From NCBI GenBank assembly GCA_000934385.1, contig KN880606.1:1-49260 (forward strand): a DNA stretch of 49,260 nt, given 5' to 3'. Below are positions 22,301 to 33,862 of this stretch, one piece after another (the first letter of the stretch is position 1; each line of letters starts with the position of its first letter). Position numbers and translations under genes: made by a program. The DNA comes from Cylindrobasidium torrendii FP15055 ss-10 (Eukaryota; Basidiomycota; Agaricomycetes; Agaricales; Physalacriaceae). The notes under the pieces were generated by a model. It made no database searches, was not told the origin of the DNA, and saw nothing but the letters and a program-made list of their open reading frames with translations.

Positions 22301-25300
22301 TTTTCTACATCGTAGAGTTCGGACGCCTCCTCTGCCCCGAGTATGACAAGGCATGGAAATTGTCGGAGTTAGCTCAGCATACCGGCTCGAACGATTGGTG
22401 GGCTTCGGTGCAAGGCAAGGTCTACGACCTCACCGACTTCGTTCAAGGCGATCATTCTAGCAGCACTACCGGTACCGCATCCAACGGAGACGATACTCTC
22501 GACGCCCTTGCCGGTCAAGACCTCACTGGCTATTTCCCTGTGCCGCTTATTCTTGGCTGCTCAGGCTTGGTTACCGACGATACGCTCACTCTCACATTCA
22601 AGAACTTCACCGCAACGATTTCACAGGCCGAACACAAAAGCGGAGCCCTTGCTGCCTACACTAAGAGCGAACTGAACAACGACGACTGGTACACCAAGTA
22701 CTTCCTTCCGACTATGAAGGACTTTTACAAGGGACCCCTTGTCTATGAGAAGAGCGCCATCCAGTCAGGTGCTGCGAGCGACGACGAGAAGAAGTGCGTT
22801 CGACTCTTGTGGGCCTTGTATTCTTGTTGAAGCTTTCTTCTAGGATCTGGATCATTTATGACGAGAGCCTATACGATTTGACGGACTACTTCAACACCCA
22901 GGACACGTTTACCAACTACCCGACATATCATTTCATTGACTCGGATATCGAGGATGTGTTCAAGCGGCGATCAGGCCAAGACGTCACAGACCAACTGAAC
23001 AAGGCGCTGGATGGTTTCAACTCGACGTACCGTCAGCAAAACATGGACTGTCTGAACAACGTTTTCTACGCGGGCAAGGTAGACTTTAGGAACTCTGCGC
23101 GCTGCCAGGTGCAGAACTACCTACTCTTGGTGTTCTCTGGCATCATGATGGCGAGCATGGGTATCAAGTGTACGTCTTTCCCTCCACGGCCCATGCGTCT
23201 CAGTCGCTCGTCGAATCTGCTTACTTGACAATTGCTGACCTCCATTTAGTCTTGGCTGCGCTTCAACTCGGCAGCAAGGGCAACCCTGAGCTGCAGGACA
23301 AGTTCGTCATCTGCCAGGTTCCATGTTATACCGAGGGTGAAGACTCACTTCGTCGTACTATCGATTCGCTTTCCGCTCTTCAGTACGACGACAAGCGGAA
23401 GCTCATATTTGTCATCTGCGACGGAAATATCATCGGTAGTGGGAACGACAGGACGACTCCTCGCATCGTGCTTGACATTCTAGGCGTCGACCCGACATTG
23501 GATCCCGAACCACTCTTGTTCAAATCTGTCGGCGAGGCGAGCAAGGCCATCAACTACGGCAAGGTTTACAGTGGTCTGTACGAATTCGAGGGACATGTTG
23601 TACCGTGAGCCAACTTTTCTTCCCCCTACTCCCTCTTCCTCAACGCCGCTACTTGGTGCTGACACCGCATAGGTACATGGTCGTTGTTAAGGTTGGCAAA
23701 CCTACCGAGCGGTCCAAGCCTGGCAATCGTGGAAAGCGTGACAGTCAAATTCTGGTCATGCACTACCTCAACCGTGTCCACTTCGATGCGCCCATGTCAC
23801 CGTTGGAACTCGAGATTTACCACCAAATGCGCAATGTTATTGGTATCGACCCGGCCTTCTATGAGTACATCTTCACTGTTGATGCCGATACGGTAGGTCC
23901 TCGTTCTCATTGCTTGGACTTGTTCTGACGCTCATGTAGACGGTTACACCCGAATCACTCAATCGTCTGGTCGCAGCTTCGGCTGATGACTCTGCTATCA
24001 TTGGCATTTGCGGCGAGACCAAGGTTGCGAATGAAGAGCAGTCTTGGTGGACGATGATTCAGGTCTACGAGTACTACATCTCCCATCATCTCAACAAGGC
24101 CTTCGAGTCGCTCTTCGGGTCCGTTACTTGTTTGCCTGGTTGCTTCAGTCTTTATCGCATCCGCACTGCCGACAAGGGACGGCCTATCATCATTTCCAAC
24201 CGCGTCATCGACGAGTACTCCGAGCCAAATGTCGACACCCTTCACAAGAAGAACTTGTTCTCTCTCGGCGAGGATCGGTTCTTGACGACGCTCCTCATGA
24301 AGCATTTCCCGACGTTCAAAACCAAGTTCAACCCGCACGCTATCGCGCAGACAATCGCTCCAGATTCATTCCGTATCCTGTTCTCGCAGCGTCGCCGGTG
24401 GATCAACTCAACAGTGCACAATCTCTGTGAGCTCGTGCTTTTGCCGGAACTGTTTGGCTTCTGTTGTTTCTCGATGCGATTCTTTGTCTTCATCGATTTG
24501 CTTTCGACTATTGTAAGTCACCAATGTTGTTTGCAGTCAGTTACTGACAATGTCGCGCAATAGATTCTTCCGGCTACCGTTGTCTATGTATGTGTCATTT
24601 CTCTCATCCGCTTCATCCGCTACCCAACGCCGTCACTAATGCGACATTTAGCTATTCTACTTGATCATCGTCGTCGCGATTGGCAAGTCTGCATTCCCGC
24701 TCATTGCCATTATCATGTTGGGTATCGTCTATGGTCTACAGGTATGTATTATCTATGCCGTACCGCAGGGAACATGCTCACCTTGGCCCAGATGATCATC
24801 TTCATCCTGAAGCGCGAGTTTATGCTCATAGGGTGGATGGTCGTCTACATCCTATCGTGAGCGCTGCCACTCTTAGCTAAGTTCTGAAAACTGATGTTCT
24901 CTTCTAGTTATCCGGTGTACAGTTTCTTGTTGCCTCTGTATTCCTTCTGGTGCATGGACGAGTTCAGCTGGGGTAATACCCGTTTGATCGTTGGTGAAGG
25001 AAAGGAGAAGAAGGTCATCATCAACGAGGAAGAGAAATTCGACGAGTCGATGATTCCGCTCAAGAAGTTCAGTGGTACGTCTTCCCGCTGTCCGTGTCCT
25101 TTCTTTCGTGCTGATGATGGTCCTAGACTACGAGGCTGAGGCTTGGGAACATGGGTCACGTCACTCGGACGAGACGAGCTTCACAAAACCGCGCTCGTTT
25201 GCCCACGGCATGCCTGGAGCCGGATCCCGAGCGCACTCCCCGCAACCGTACGCGGACGCGTCGCAGGCGGGTGACTACTATCGCGACACAAACAAAATGG

Positions 25301-26005
25301 ACGGTAGCAAGACCGGGTCTGTTCACCAACTTCGCCATCAAGCCAGCCAGCAAACCGTCAGCTCCTTCCAACCGCCTCATCTTCCTGCAATGCCATTCGG
25401 TGGTTCCGTCCATGGATCAGAATACGGCGGCACAAATCCCATGATGGCGCAGTACTCCGGCGCAATGGGCATGCCTGCAATGGGCTACCAGAATACAGGC
25501 AGCGTCTATGGTATGAACCCGATGATGGCGCCCATGGCGCCCCGGAATACAATGATGGGCCCTATGAACCCAATGTTCACTGGTGGAAGTGCGTTTGGAG
25601 GCAGCCAGGCATCCGGTATGTTCCAGCCGCCGATGATGCCCGCTGCGATGGGGATGGGAATGGGCAGCAATGCGTCTGCCAGCGGTGGAATAGGCGGTGA
25701 CCAGCGACCAATGTCGACGTTTTCAATGGCGACAACGATGAATCCATTCGCATCTGGACCCAGCGATAACGCGAATCCGTCGGATGAGGACTTGATGAAC
25801 GCGTTGAGAAATTACTTGAGCACGCAGGACTTGATGAGCGTGTCTAAAAAGTAAGCTTCTCTTCTTGTCGCGCTGCTTTGTACTAACGCGAGGACCTTCC
25901 AGAACGGCACGCGAGGCCATCCAGACGCGATTCCCAAAGGCGGACCTATCGTCGAAGAAGGAATTCCTCAACCACGCCATAGATGAGATTTTGTCGGCTT
26001 CGTAG
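19344..26005 (+). CDS. Chitin synthase with myosin motor-like domain (class V/VI type, 1999 aa)
   Basis: Membrane glycosyltransferase making cell-wall chitin from UDP-GlcNAc. Thirteen exons total exactly 6000 nt: 19344-19702, 19753-22013, 22061-22793, 22844-23169, 23250-23604, 23673-23892, 23940-24512, 24564-24587 (24-nt micro-exon), 24652-24741, 24792-24856, 24908-25074, 25127-25850, 25903-26005. Order: myosin head-like region ([10 protein letters not shown]-loop-like GVTGSSKS at 121-128); two transmembrane helices near 900-950; cytochrome b5-like segment ([15 protein letters not shown]); chitin synthase core with [20 protein letters not shown] and the catalytic QRRRW near 1568; several C-terminal transmembrane helices; a Met/Gly/Pro-rich linker; and a DEK_C-like end ([13 protein letters not shown]). 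In the P-loop the Gly before Lys is Ser, so ATP turnover by the head is doubtful. Length fits the family. Confidence 0.96.
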
Positions 26006-28094
26006 GTTGTGAGCGCTGCTACGGACGGACTAGAATTGGACCATACTCTCTCTCGCCTCACTCATCCATCATTGGACATTAGACATCACTGCATTCTTTT
26101 ATGGTCACGACTTGCTGTGCTCTCGACACGCTCCACCCCTTTCATATATCTGTTCTGAGGTTACTGTAATGGCAAATGGCGACGGACTTGATTACTTACT
26201 TGAAATATTTTCTGGACGGACTCCTCGCGACTATTACTTTATTTTTGTGCCGGGAAACGGTCTGTTTTCTATAGTGCCCAATGCTCAATACATTTGTTCA
26301 CTCTGGTGTCTACGGTATTACCATGTCTTTTGCACAACGTGGCCCAAGACCTTTGGAACTTTCAAGAGCGTGGACGGATGTTGATAACATGCAGCTTCAT
26401 TCTCAATCGGATTGAGGCAACTTCTATTGAGCAGGTGGCTGCTATGCACCGCGAACTCGACTATATTTTCGCCGTCTCGCTCTGGATGACCAAACTAAAT
26501 CGAAATTTCTTGCCAAAGTCACTGAGTCCCATTGCCCCCCGGGTCTTGTTTGTCTGATTGTCATTCTTAGGAATCAGTGAAGAAAGCAAGACACGGAATG
26601 GGATGCTGAACAAGCAGACATTCCAGCTACCGAATGGCGCGTACGTCTGGCTTATTTGTACATATTCCTTTCGCAGTGCTTATCTTGTGGGCCATTTCGA
26701 TCGGGAAGATACATCGCATATCCTATCTGGACTCGACCAAGCGAGCAGACCAAATATTCAAGAGATGTCAGACGAAGGCGCAGGATGGCTCACTAGATTT
26801 CGAACGCTAGCCCCTCCGCGCACACGGACAACTATTGTCAAATGATTTCTCGCATAGTTGCGGGAAACCATACAACGCATGTGTCTTCTTCCCATTCCCG
26901 CTTGGTGGATGCTGAGGATGGCCATGTAGTACGTCGGTGGGACAGAGAATACGGTCAGCTGGGAGAAGGCATCTAAGGCAGTTCGAAAAGCACAGGAGTA
27001 TCTCACAGAGGCCGCACAGCTTGTACATATACGGTACGCACAAGCATAAACGGTCTTTCCAGAGGATACGCACACCGGAAGTTGCGTGTCACCTTTTCGG
27101 TGTACCCAAGTGTTCAAGAACTTCGAGGACATGGACATGCCACTCCCTGATCCCAGGACGTTGAACCTCCATGGTGTTTGTGCCCATATCCGGTGCTGCA
27201 GAGTACTTCGAAAGCTTCGACCGCGAACATGAGATGCTTAAAGAGGTCGCAGTGCTTGCAGACGACGCGTCTTCGTCTCTCGATGCTCTCCAGTCTGTCC
27301 TCACTCGTTATGCTGAGAATCAGAGTACTGTATAAAACTGTATGTGAGTTGCTCAGCACGGCGCGCCTCGCCGTAGAGGTTCGCCTCTCAAAAACTCACA
27401 AACGGCTAGTGCTGCCGCTATCCGTAGTTGTGAAATTCGCACGCATGTACTGCTCTGTCACAGTTCATTGCTGCTTCGAGCTGGGGTCGGCTCAGTGCTC
27501 AGCGTTCCGTGACTTTTCGAGGGAGCTCCAGAAACTAATTTCTTGCTGCCACGCACCGGAAAGGCTTAAGTAGGGCTGAGCGAGAGCTCACGAAGCTCGA
27601 GGTTGCGATGGGTGCAACGAAGCTGGAATTTTACTTTTCTAGAGACTGTCATAAATGTTATGGCATCTGGCGCTGTCGACCAGGAATTATTTAGGTTATA
27701 GCTCGTTCATTTTGACTGGGCGGAGAACAAGGGTGTTTTGCATGGAGGTCCAAAATATCGATTTGAACTTGCACGAGTGGGCCCTAGGCGCTGGTCAAGG
27801 TGGGAAGATACAGTCTACACACGATGCACTACATTCAACATGAATATCTCGAGTCGCAAGTCGTCTTCACAAGGGGATTGTCATGGTTAATGGCAAAGGC
27901 GTTGGTACGGTGTTTTGTCCAGCCTCGCGCTCCCGTAGAACTGTAATGCTATGGTATTGGAGCACCTGAGTAGGCAGATACTAAGTACGATGAGGCCTCC
28001 TCAGGGCCTCCTTGAGCTTTAGTTGTGCGATCGAGTTACATAATCCGGGGATAGTGATCCTCATGCAGCGCTTCTCGCTTTCATTTTCGCCACC
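26006..28094. other. Intergenic stretch with one possible micro-ORF
   Basis: About 2.1 kb between the chitin synthase and the phosphatase. The clearest open frame is 27171-27335 (plus, 54 aa, starts MVFVPISGAAEYFESFDREH, acidic and helical); it could be a small gene or an exon remnant. A fragment near 26570-26690 reads ISEESKTRNGMLNKQ then ends. AGCTC/GAGCT-rich words recur at 27476-27620. No RNA gene or repeat could be recognised. Confidence 0.4.
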
Positions 28095-29542
28095 ATGTCC
28101 TCTGCGTACGCGCGATTCCGACCCAACTTCAGCGAAATTATCCCTGGCAAAGTATGGCTGGGCAAGTGCGCGCGCATTTTCCATATTTCCCGAGCGTGTC
28201 TCACCTCGTTCATAGCTTGTCCACAGCGCTTTCGCAGAAGCTCTTGACTGAGCTCGGGATTACCCATATCGTGTCTGTCTGCCCGGAATATCCTTCTACT
28301 GGCGACAACCACCTACAAATTGCCGTGGACGACTGCGAGTACTCTGACATATTGATACATCTTCCACAAGCGTGCGAGTTCATCGAAAATGCTCTGTCTA
28401 TTGGAGGAAAGGTTTTGGTGCATTGCGTTATGGGGATTTCTCGCAGTGCGACTGTGGTCTCTGCGTACCGTGCGTGGCCCTCCGCTGTAGCTGACGTCCA
28501 CTCACGCCGCCTTCTAGTCATGAAAACGCACAATATGACGTCCACAGCGGCCATAGCATTCACTCGCAAAGGTTCCGTGGTCACCTGTCTTTTCTACGTC
28601 GTTTCTGAGACCTAACCCAGCGCGAGCCAGTATCAGACCAAACTATGGATTCATCAAGCAGCTTGAGGTCTTCGCACAATGCGGGTACGACCCTAATTCC
28701 CACCACCCCTCGTACATATCCTGGAAACGCTCTCAGCAGCACCACATAACGAGTTTCCTCAACCGGATGGTCGACACCACCGCCATTATTCCGGATAGGC
28801 TGTACCTCAGCAGGTTACGCGGTTTCCCTAATCATCTGGTCCACAATGCGCTGATACTTGCGGTTTTTCGCACGCAGTGAATTCCCCGATGACCCAAGGC
28901 AGGCTGAATCGCTCCTGGTGGAGTTGGGGATCACCCACATGCTCAGCGTCTCCCCAGAGAATACGCCAGCGCTTCCAGAGAACGTAGTTCATCGCCGTAT
29001 CCAACTCTCTGGTGCGCGAACGTCGGAGCTGCTGACCACTTTGTCTGCGTCTTGCGAGTTTGTCGACTCCGCGTCCGCTGAGGGCGATATGGTTTTGGTA
29101 CATTGTAATGTTGAGGCCCGTGCGTGCATTGTCGCGGCGGCATATTGCAAGTGGTTGACTCTACACGATTTTCTCTCGTGCTAAATGATTTCTAGTGATG
29201 GTTTCCGAGCGTTTGTCCGTTTCTGAAGCATGCGATGTGATTGAGGAGAGACTACCTCTCTTCGCACGTACAGCGAATGTCAAGCAGCATCTCGAGTTGT
29301 TCGAGCAATGCGAGTACGAGCCATGCGAGGCGCATCCTCTGGTAGTTGCTTGGGATGGCCAAAGCACATCACCCGCACAGTCGATGTCTTCGGACTCGCT
29401 CATGGCAAGCCTGAGTGCGTCTCTGCTTGGGGAGACAGGTCTTGATATAGGTGCGTTTGGGAAGACTCTGGAGAGCGTCGCCGCAAAGTCGCAGAAATCG
29501 CATACCGTGAAGCCTACCCGGGTGGACACAGCCACGGGGTGA
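28095..29542 (+). CDS. Tandem dual-specificity phosphatase, second domain degenerate (395 aa)
   Basis: Cysteine-dependent phosphatase expected to act on phospho-Tyr/Ser/Thr substrates. Six exons, 1188 nt: 28095-28165, 28216-28469, 28518-28571, 28621-28813, 28878-29146, 29196-29542. Domain 1 begins PGKVWLGNLSTAL and has the intact signature HCVMGISRS with Cys94 and Arg100, followed by the usual AYLM and PNYGFIKQLEVF segments. Domain 2 repeats the pattern (DRLYLSS, VELGITHMLSVSPE, AYLMVSERLS, KQHLELFEQCEYEP), but its signature is HCNVEARAC, with only four residues between Cys267 and Arg272 instead of five, so it is probably inactive. Intron 5 (29147-29195) starts with GCAAGT, a GC-AG intron; only this donor restores AYLM in frame. 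Confidence 0.9.
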
Positions 29543-30358
29543 CCCTTGTTGCTGCGATGGACCTGTGGTATCTTCAATATGTTTTTGCTATAATGTGTTG
29601 CCTCTATTTAGTATTTACAGTCAGCCACGAGTCTCCGCTTTCTTGGGTGAACATCTGTGTTATGTTACGTTCATGGTTAGGTAGATGTAGCGTTTAATGG
29701 CATCCCATTCGTATTTTATTGTATCTAACTATGGCTTCATAAGTCTGACTTGGATAGTCCTTTGGCATTGCGCGGTTTCCATGGGTCTTCGTTTTATAAA
29801 ACCGTCACGCTCATAACGGTAGCTCGAATTCGACAAAAATAACACAAAGGTCCAAGCTCAAGGACCAAGCTAGCGGGAAGGCTTGAGGGCTAGTTCGCGA
29901 CCCGGTCAGTCGCGCATGGAAATACCAGTTCTACGGTTTTGACAGGGAAAATAGAACTTCTCAGCAGGCATCGATATCCTGGTAGACCGTAGCAGCACCG
30001 CTAGTATGTAGCCACAGCATAGGCTAGCTTTCCCATTGAATCTCCAGACATACTCCTTGTATTTGCTTGCTCCGAGCTTGCCTCTTTGGACGGATTGTGG
30101 TTTAGTAGACGGCCAGACTAGCGGGCCGAAGTGCCTATCAAATGATCACTTCGGAGAGCACGTTGCTCTTGACTTTCACCTGACTTTCACAACGCTTTGC
30201 GATGTATCCGATACTTCTTGAAGCGTGTGCAGCAGGCCCGCAAAAGCGCGTTACCAAGGATTCTTGTGGTCGGAATCGACCTAAATTACGGTACTCGTTA
30301 CGATCACGCACGTTGCTGGCGACAGGCTGTCTACCGCATCTTCTTTTCCTTTCCGACA
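29543..30358. other. Intergenic, promoter side of phytase-like gene
   Basis: About 0.8 kb with no supported gene. It contains the 3' flank of the phosphatase (T/A-rich) and the upstream region of the next gene. A TATA-like string, ttttataaaa, lies at about 29792-29802, too far upstream of 30359 to be assigned to it. Nothing else is recognised. Confidence 0.4.
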
Positions 30359-31926
30359 ATGTGGGCTAAAATAGAAGATAAAAGGCCACCGGTACCGCGA
30401 CGATGGTTTCGCAAACGCACCATGCTTTTCCTTGGAATTACCTCTGTGCTCTCTGCGGCGGCCACTTACGCGTTGACTTCGCCCCAACATGGACGCCGAG
30501 CTTTGGTATTAGATGGGGTGCAGGGATCGCCGACATGGGCGCAGTACTCGCCGTTTCGCTCCTTGGAAGCGTACGAAGTACCTAGTGGATGCTCTGTAAC
30601 CCAAGTGCGTTCGCCCCGCTTCCTGTTTGATCTATGCTGACAGTCGCTGCGCAGGTCAACCACGTATGTCGCATACCAGTCATTCCCGCTCTCTCTTCTC
30701 ATTTCCCGTCAGATTGAACGACATGGAGCGCGATTCCCTACAGACGGCGCAACCAAGCGGATTCGTTCTGCGGTAGACAAGCTCGTCGCTGCTGGAACCT
30801 ACACGAATGAGACCTTATCCTTCCTATCGGACTATACCTATGATCTTGGTGTATCCCACCTTCTTCCATTTGGCGCTGCACAGTTAGTTTCTCCATCCAT
30901 CGTCCTCCATGCTTCTGATTGGATCCTGTAGAGCCAATGATTCTGGTGCGACCAGTTACGAGCGCTACGCTCATTTGCTCAATGCGGATTCCCTCCCATT
31001 TGTGCGCGCGTCGGGCTCAGAACGTGTCATCGACACTGCTCAAAACTGGACAGAAGGTTTCTCGCTGGCGAGTAATCATGTCTACAGCCCGCCGCTTTCG
31101 GTCATTCTGTCTGAAGAGGTTCGTCAGCTGAGCTTTGTAAAGATGTTGGCTCACATTTCAATAGGGAAATGATACCCTGGACGACAATCTCTGCGCTAAT
31201 ATCGGCGACTCTGACGCGCAGACGGAAGAGTGGATCGCAGCTTATGCACCGCCTATCACTACGCGTCTCAACGCCGACGCGCCGGGCGCCAACCTTACCG
31301 ACGCGGACATCTACAACCTCATGAGCCTCTGCGCTTTCGAAACGCTCGCGAAGGAAACAGAATCTGACTTCTGCCCACTGTTCACCGCTGAGGAATTCCT
31401 TGCATTCGCGTATGTTGGTGACCTCGACAAGTACTACGGTACTGGATACGGCCAGGAGCTCGGTCCCGTGCAGGGTGTTGGGTACATCAACGAGCTCATC
31501 GCCCGTCTCACTGGCCAACCCGTTCAAGACGCGACGCAGACGAACTCGACGCTGGATTCCGACCCAGCGACGTTCCCGCTGGACCGTGCTCTCTATGCGG
31601 ACTTTTCGCATGATAACCAGATGATTGCGATATACGCTGCCCTCGGGCTGTTCCCGCAGGATGCGCCTTTGAGTACCGCCGGGCCAGAGGAGGGGAGGAC
31701 GTGGAAGGTGGATGAGCTGGTGCCGTTTTCGGCAAGGATGGTGACGGAGAAGTTTGTGTGCGATGGAGACGCGACTGAGTATGTGCGGATACTTGTGAAT
31801 GATGCGGTGCAGCCTCTGGCTTTCTGTGGGGATGGTAGTGGCAGGTGCACGGTTGAGGCGTTCGTTGAAAGCCAGACGTATGCAAGGGAGAACGGACAGG
31901 GTGATTGGGAGAAGTGCTTTGTGTAG
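30359..31926 (+). CDS. Histidine acid phosphatase, phytase type, membrane-anchored (457 aa)
   Basis: Histidine acid phosphatase that releases phosphate from phytate or other phosphomonoesters. Five exons, 1374 nt: 30359-30604, 30655-30663 (9-nt micro-exon encoding Val-Asn-His), 30713-30882, 30932-31118, 31165-31926. The catalytic motif RHGARFP is at residues 88-94, directly after the micro-exon, and the proton-donor motif SHDNQM includes His353-Asp354. Conserved phytase segments such as PSGCSVTQVN, YDLGVSHLLPFG and VQGVGYINELI are present. The N-terminus is Arg/Lys-rich (PRRWFRKR) followed by one hydrophobic helix (MLFLGITSVLSAAATYAL), which looks like a type II signal anchor rather than a cleaved signal peptide. 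The enzyme would then be displayed on the outside of a membrane. Confidence 0.93.
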
Positions 31927-32237
31927 TCTAGGATTACTACTCTGTATCGCGTTATATCTGTTAAGAGTGTGATGTATTACTGACGGTGAATCCACAAGGT
32001 CTTCGCGCACTTCCAAGGCAGTAGTCCGGTCCGAGTCCCGCTTACATGAACTACTACAAGGCATTTGACAGGACTGCTCGTTGATGTCCATCTTCGAACT
32101 CAAAAGATCATCTGCGCATTTTGGATGCATTCAACGGATGCAATACAGTGTGATGAAAAGTATGATACAAAGTCTCACGACTTGGCAAGGAATTGATTCG
32201 AGTGATTTGATACCGCGAGAACTGAATACTGAATGCT

Positions 32238-32815
32238 TCAATTCTTGGCCAAGATCTGGTCTGGAGTAGGAGACCCAACGGTAAAGGCACTTTGGATCTT
32301 CTCTTGGGTAGGTGCTCCGCGAGAGAATACGTCGGTCCCAACGTGTGTAGACTCCCAAAGATCTTCAAGGGCTGCTTTCGCGCTCAGACCTCTCGATACA
32401 CGACGCAGCAATAACACAAGACGCACCAGTAGAGCGGGTCAAAAGCCAGTGAGTCTGAATAACTTCCTCATCCCCGCCGAAGTACTGTCCGCTCCACGTC
32501 GCGGTGGAATGAGCGTCGCGCTGTGAACCCCGGTTAGACGAAGTGCTTTCAGGCGAAAGTGAACGAAGAACGAACCAAGTCATTGTGGTAATTCACCGTC
32601 CAACCGAGTGTCAGACCTTGATTATCGACAGGATCCGTCTCGTAGCGTCCGGTTAAGACATAGAAATCCTCGGCGTTCCCGACAGCAGAGTTGTACTGCC
32701 CGCTGAGGGTGCCGTTCTGGTCGACGTCAAAGACGACAGTAGATCCGAGCTGGTTGTGCCAGGTCCCGTTAATCAGAGCAACGGCAGATGCGAGTGCGGC
32801 AGCGGAAACAAACAT
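32238..32815 (-). CDS. Avidin/tamavidin-like biotin-binding protein, copy 1 (155 aa)
   Basis: Avidin-family eight-stranded barrel expected to bind biotin. Exons are complement(32576-32815), (32427-32520) and (32238-32371), 468 nt; intron 1 is phase 0 and intron 2 phase 1, as in all five copies here. Hallmarks are [24 protein letters not shown], the strand TWSGQY, THWLL and [12 protein letters not shown]. By alignment to streptavidin, the Asn23, Ser27, Tyr43, Ser45, Trp79, Ser88, Trp92, Trp108, Trp120 and Asp128 positions are kept, but Thr90 is Ala (HSTATW). A 14-residue hydrophobic leader without basic residues precedes the barrel. The C-terminus has a Pro/Thr/Gln extension ending PDQILAKN, shared only with copy 2. 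A TATAAAAG box is 62 bp upstream. Confidence 0.95.
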
Positions 32816-32876
32816 GGCTAGCAGTGAGAATGGTTGTGGGTGGGTGGGGATGGGGACACCGATTTTGTGTGCGACT

Positions 32877-32884
32877 CTTTTATA
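32877..32884 (-). promoter_or_regulatory. TATA box of avidin-like copy 1
   Basis: TATAAAAG on the minus strand, 62 bp before the start codon at 32815. Spacing and sequence suit a fungal core promoter, and similar boxes precede copies 2, 3 and 4. Confidence 0.6.
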
Positions 32885-33287
32885 TCTCGACGAGCTTGTA
32901 CATGTGGATTATGCCCAGAGCGTAGCCAGAGCCTGACATAAGGGTCAAACATTGGAAGAATGGCGTCAGGTGGCAGGTAAGTACCAGGCGACAATGACGG
33001 ACAACTTGGACCCCAGAAATGTGCTCTCCATCCCGTGAGAAAATTCTTTGTTGCACCAGTGCGCTCAGACGCAATACCTGATGCAATGGCGAGAATTCCT
33101 GCATATTTTCCCCGCTTCGTAGCGAATTTTAATAGCCGTCATTTGCTCTGCGGAGGGTTCTTTCTCCAGTGGCATTCGCTGGATTGGGAGACTAATTTTC
33201 ACTACATCGCTAACACCGTATGGAAGTACAAAGAGTCCACGAGTACTCTATGAGCCGTAGACGAAATTTGATGCAAAGACAAATGCC

Positions 33288-33862
33288 TCAGTTCTTGGCC
33301 AGGATCCGTTCCGGGCTGGGAGAGCCGAAGGACAAGGCGCTCTGAATCCTGTCTTGGGTGGGCGCATCACGCGTAAAGACGTCTGTTCCAACGTGGGTTG
33401 ACTCCCAAAGGTCCTCGAGAGCTACATGCGAGTAAAACGCGAAGTCGAAGAGAGAGAGAGAGAAAGACGTACTAGTGGTGCGGGTCAAGAGCCAGTGGGT
33501 CTGAATAACTTCTTCGTCACCGCCGAAGTATTGTCCACTCCATGTCGTGACAGAATGGGCGTCGAGCTACAAGTATCATTAGTAATGAACGCTTTCAATG
33601 ACGAAAAAAAGGACAAACGTACCACATCGTTATGCCAGTTCACCGTCCAGCCGAGTGTCAGACCTTGGTTATCGACAGGGTCTGTCTCGTAGCGTCCAGT
33701 CAAGACGTAGACACTTTCGGCGTTCCCGACAGCAGAGTTGTACTGCCCACTGATAGTGCCGTTCTGGTCCACATCGAAGTCGACGGTAGATCCAAGCTCA
33801 TTGTGCCATGTCCCGTTGATCAAAGCGATGGCCGAGGCGACTGCTGCAGCGGAGACGAACAT
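33288..33862 (-). CDS. Avidin/tamavidin-like biotin-binding protein, copy 2 (155 aa)
   Basis: Exons are complement(33623-33862), (33473-33566) and (33288-33421), 468 nt, with exon lengths identical to copy 1. Barrel motifs are [40 protein letters not shown] and [12 protein letters not shown]. All streptavidin biotin-contact positions I could align are conserved, including Thr90 and Asp128. The leader and C-terminal extension (ERILAKN) match copy 1, so copies 1 and 2 are a recent tandem duplication. Intron 2 contains a CT-rich run on the coding strand. It is divergent from copies 3 and 4, with 1.25 kb between the two pairs. A TATA-like CTTATAAG (33902-33909) lies 40 bp upstream. Confidence 0.95.

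Noticed and set aside
31102..32130. Open frame of 342 codons on the minus strand opposite the phytase-like gene
   Set aside because: Pure antisense of a well-supported gene; its composition follows the codon pattern of the other strand and it has no recognisable domain.
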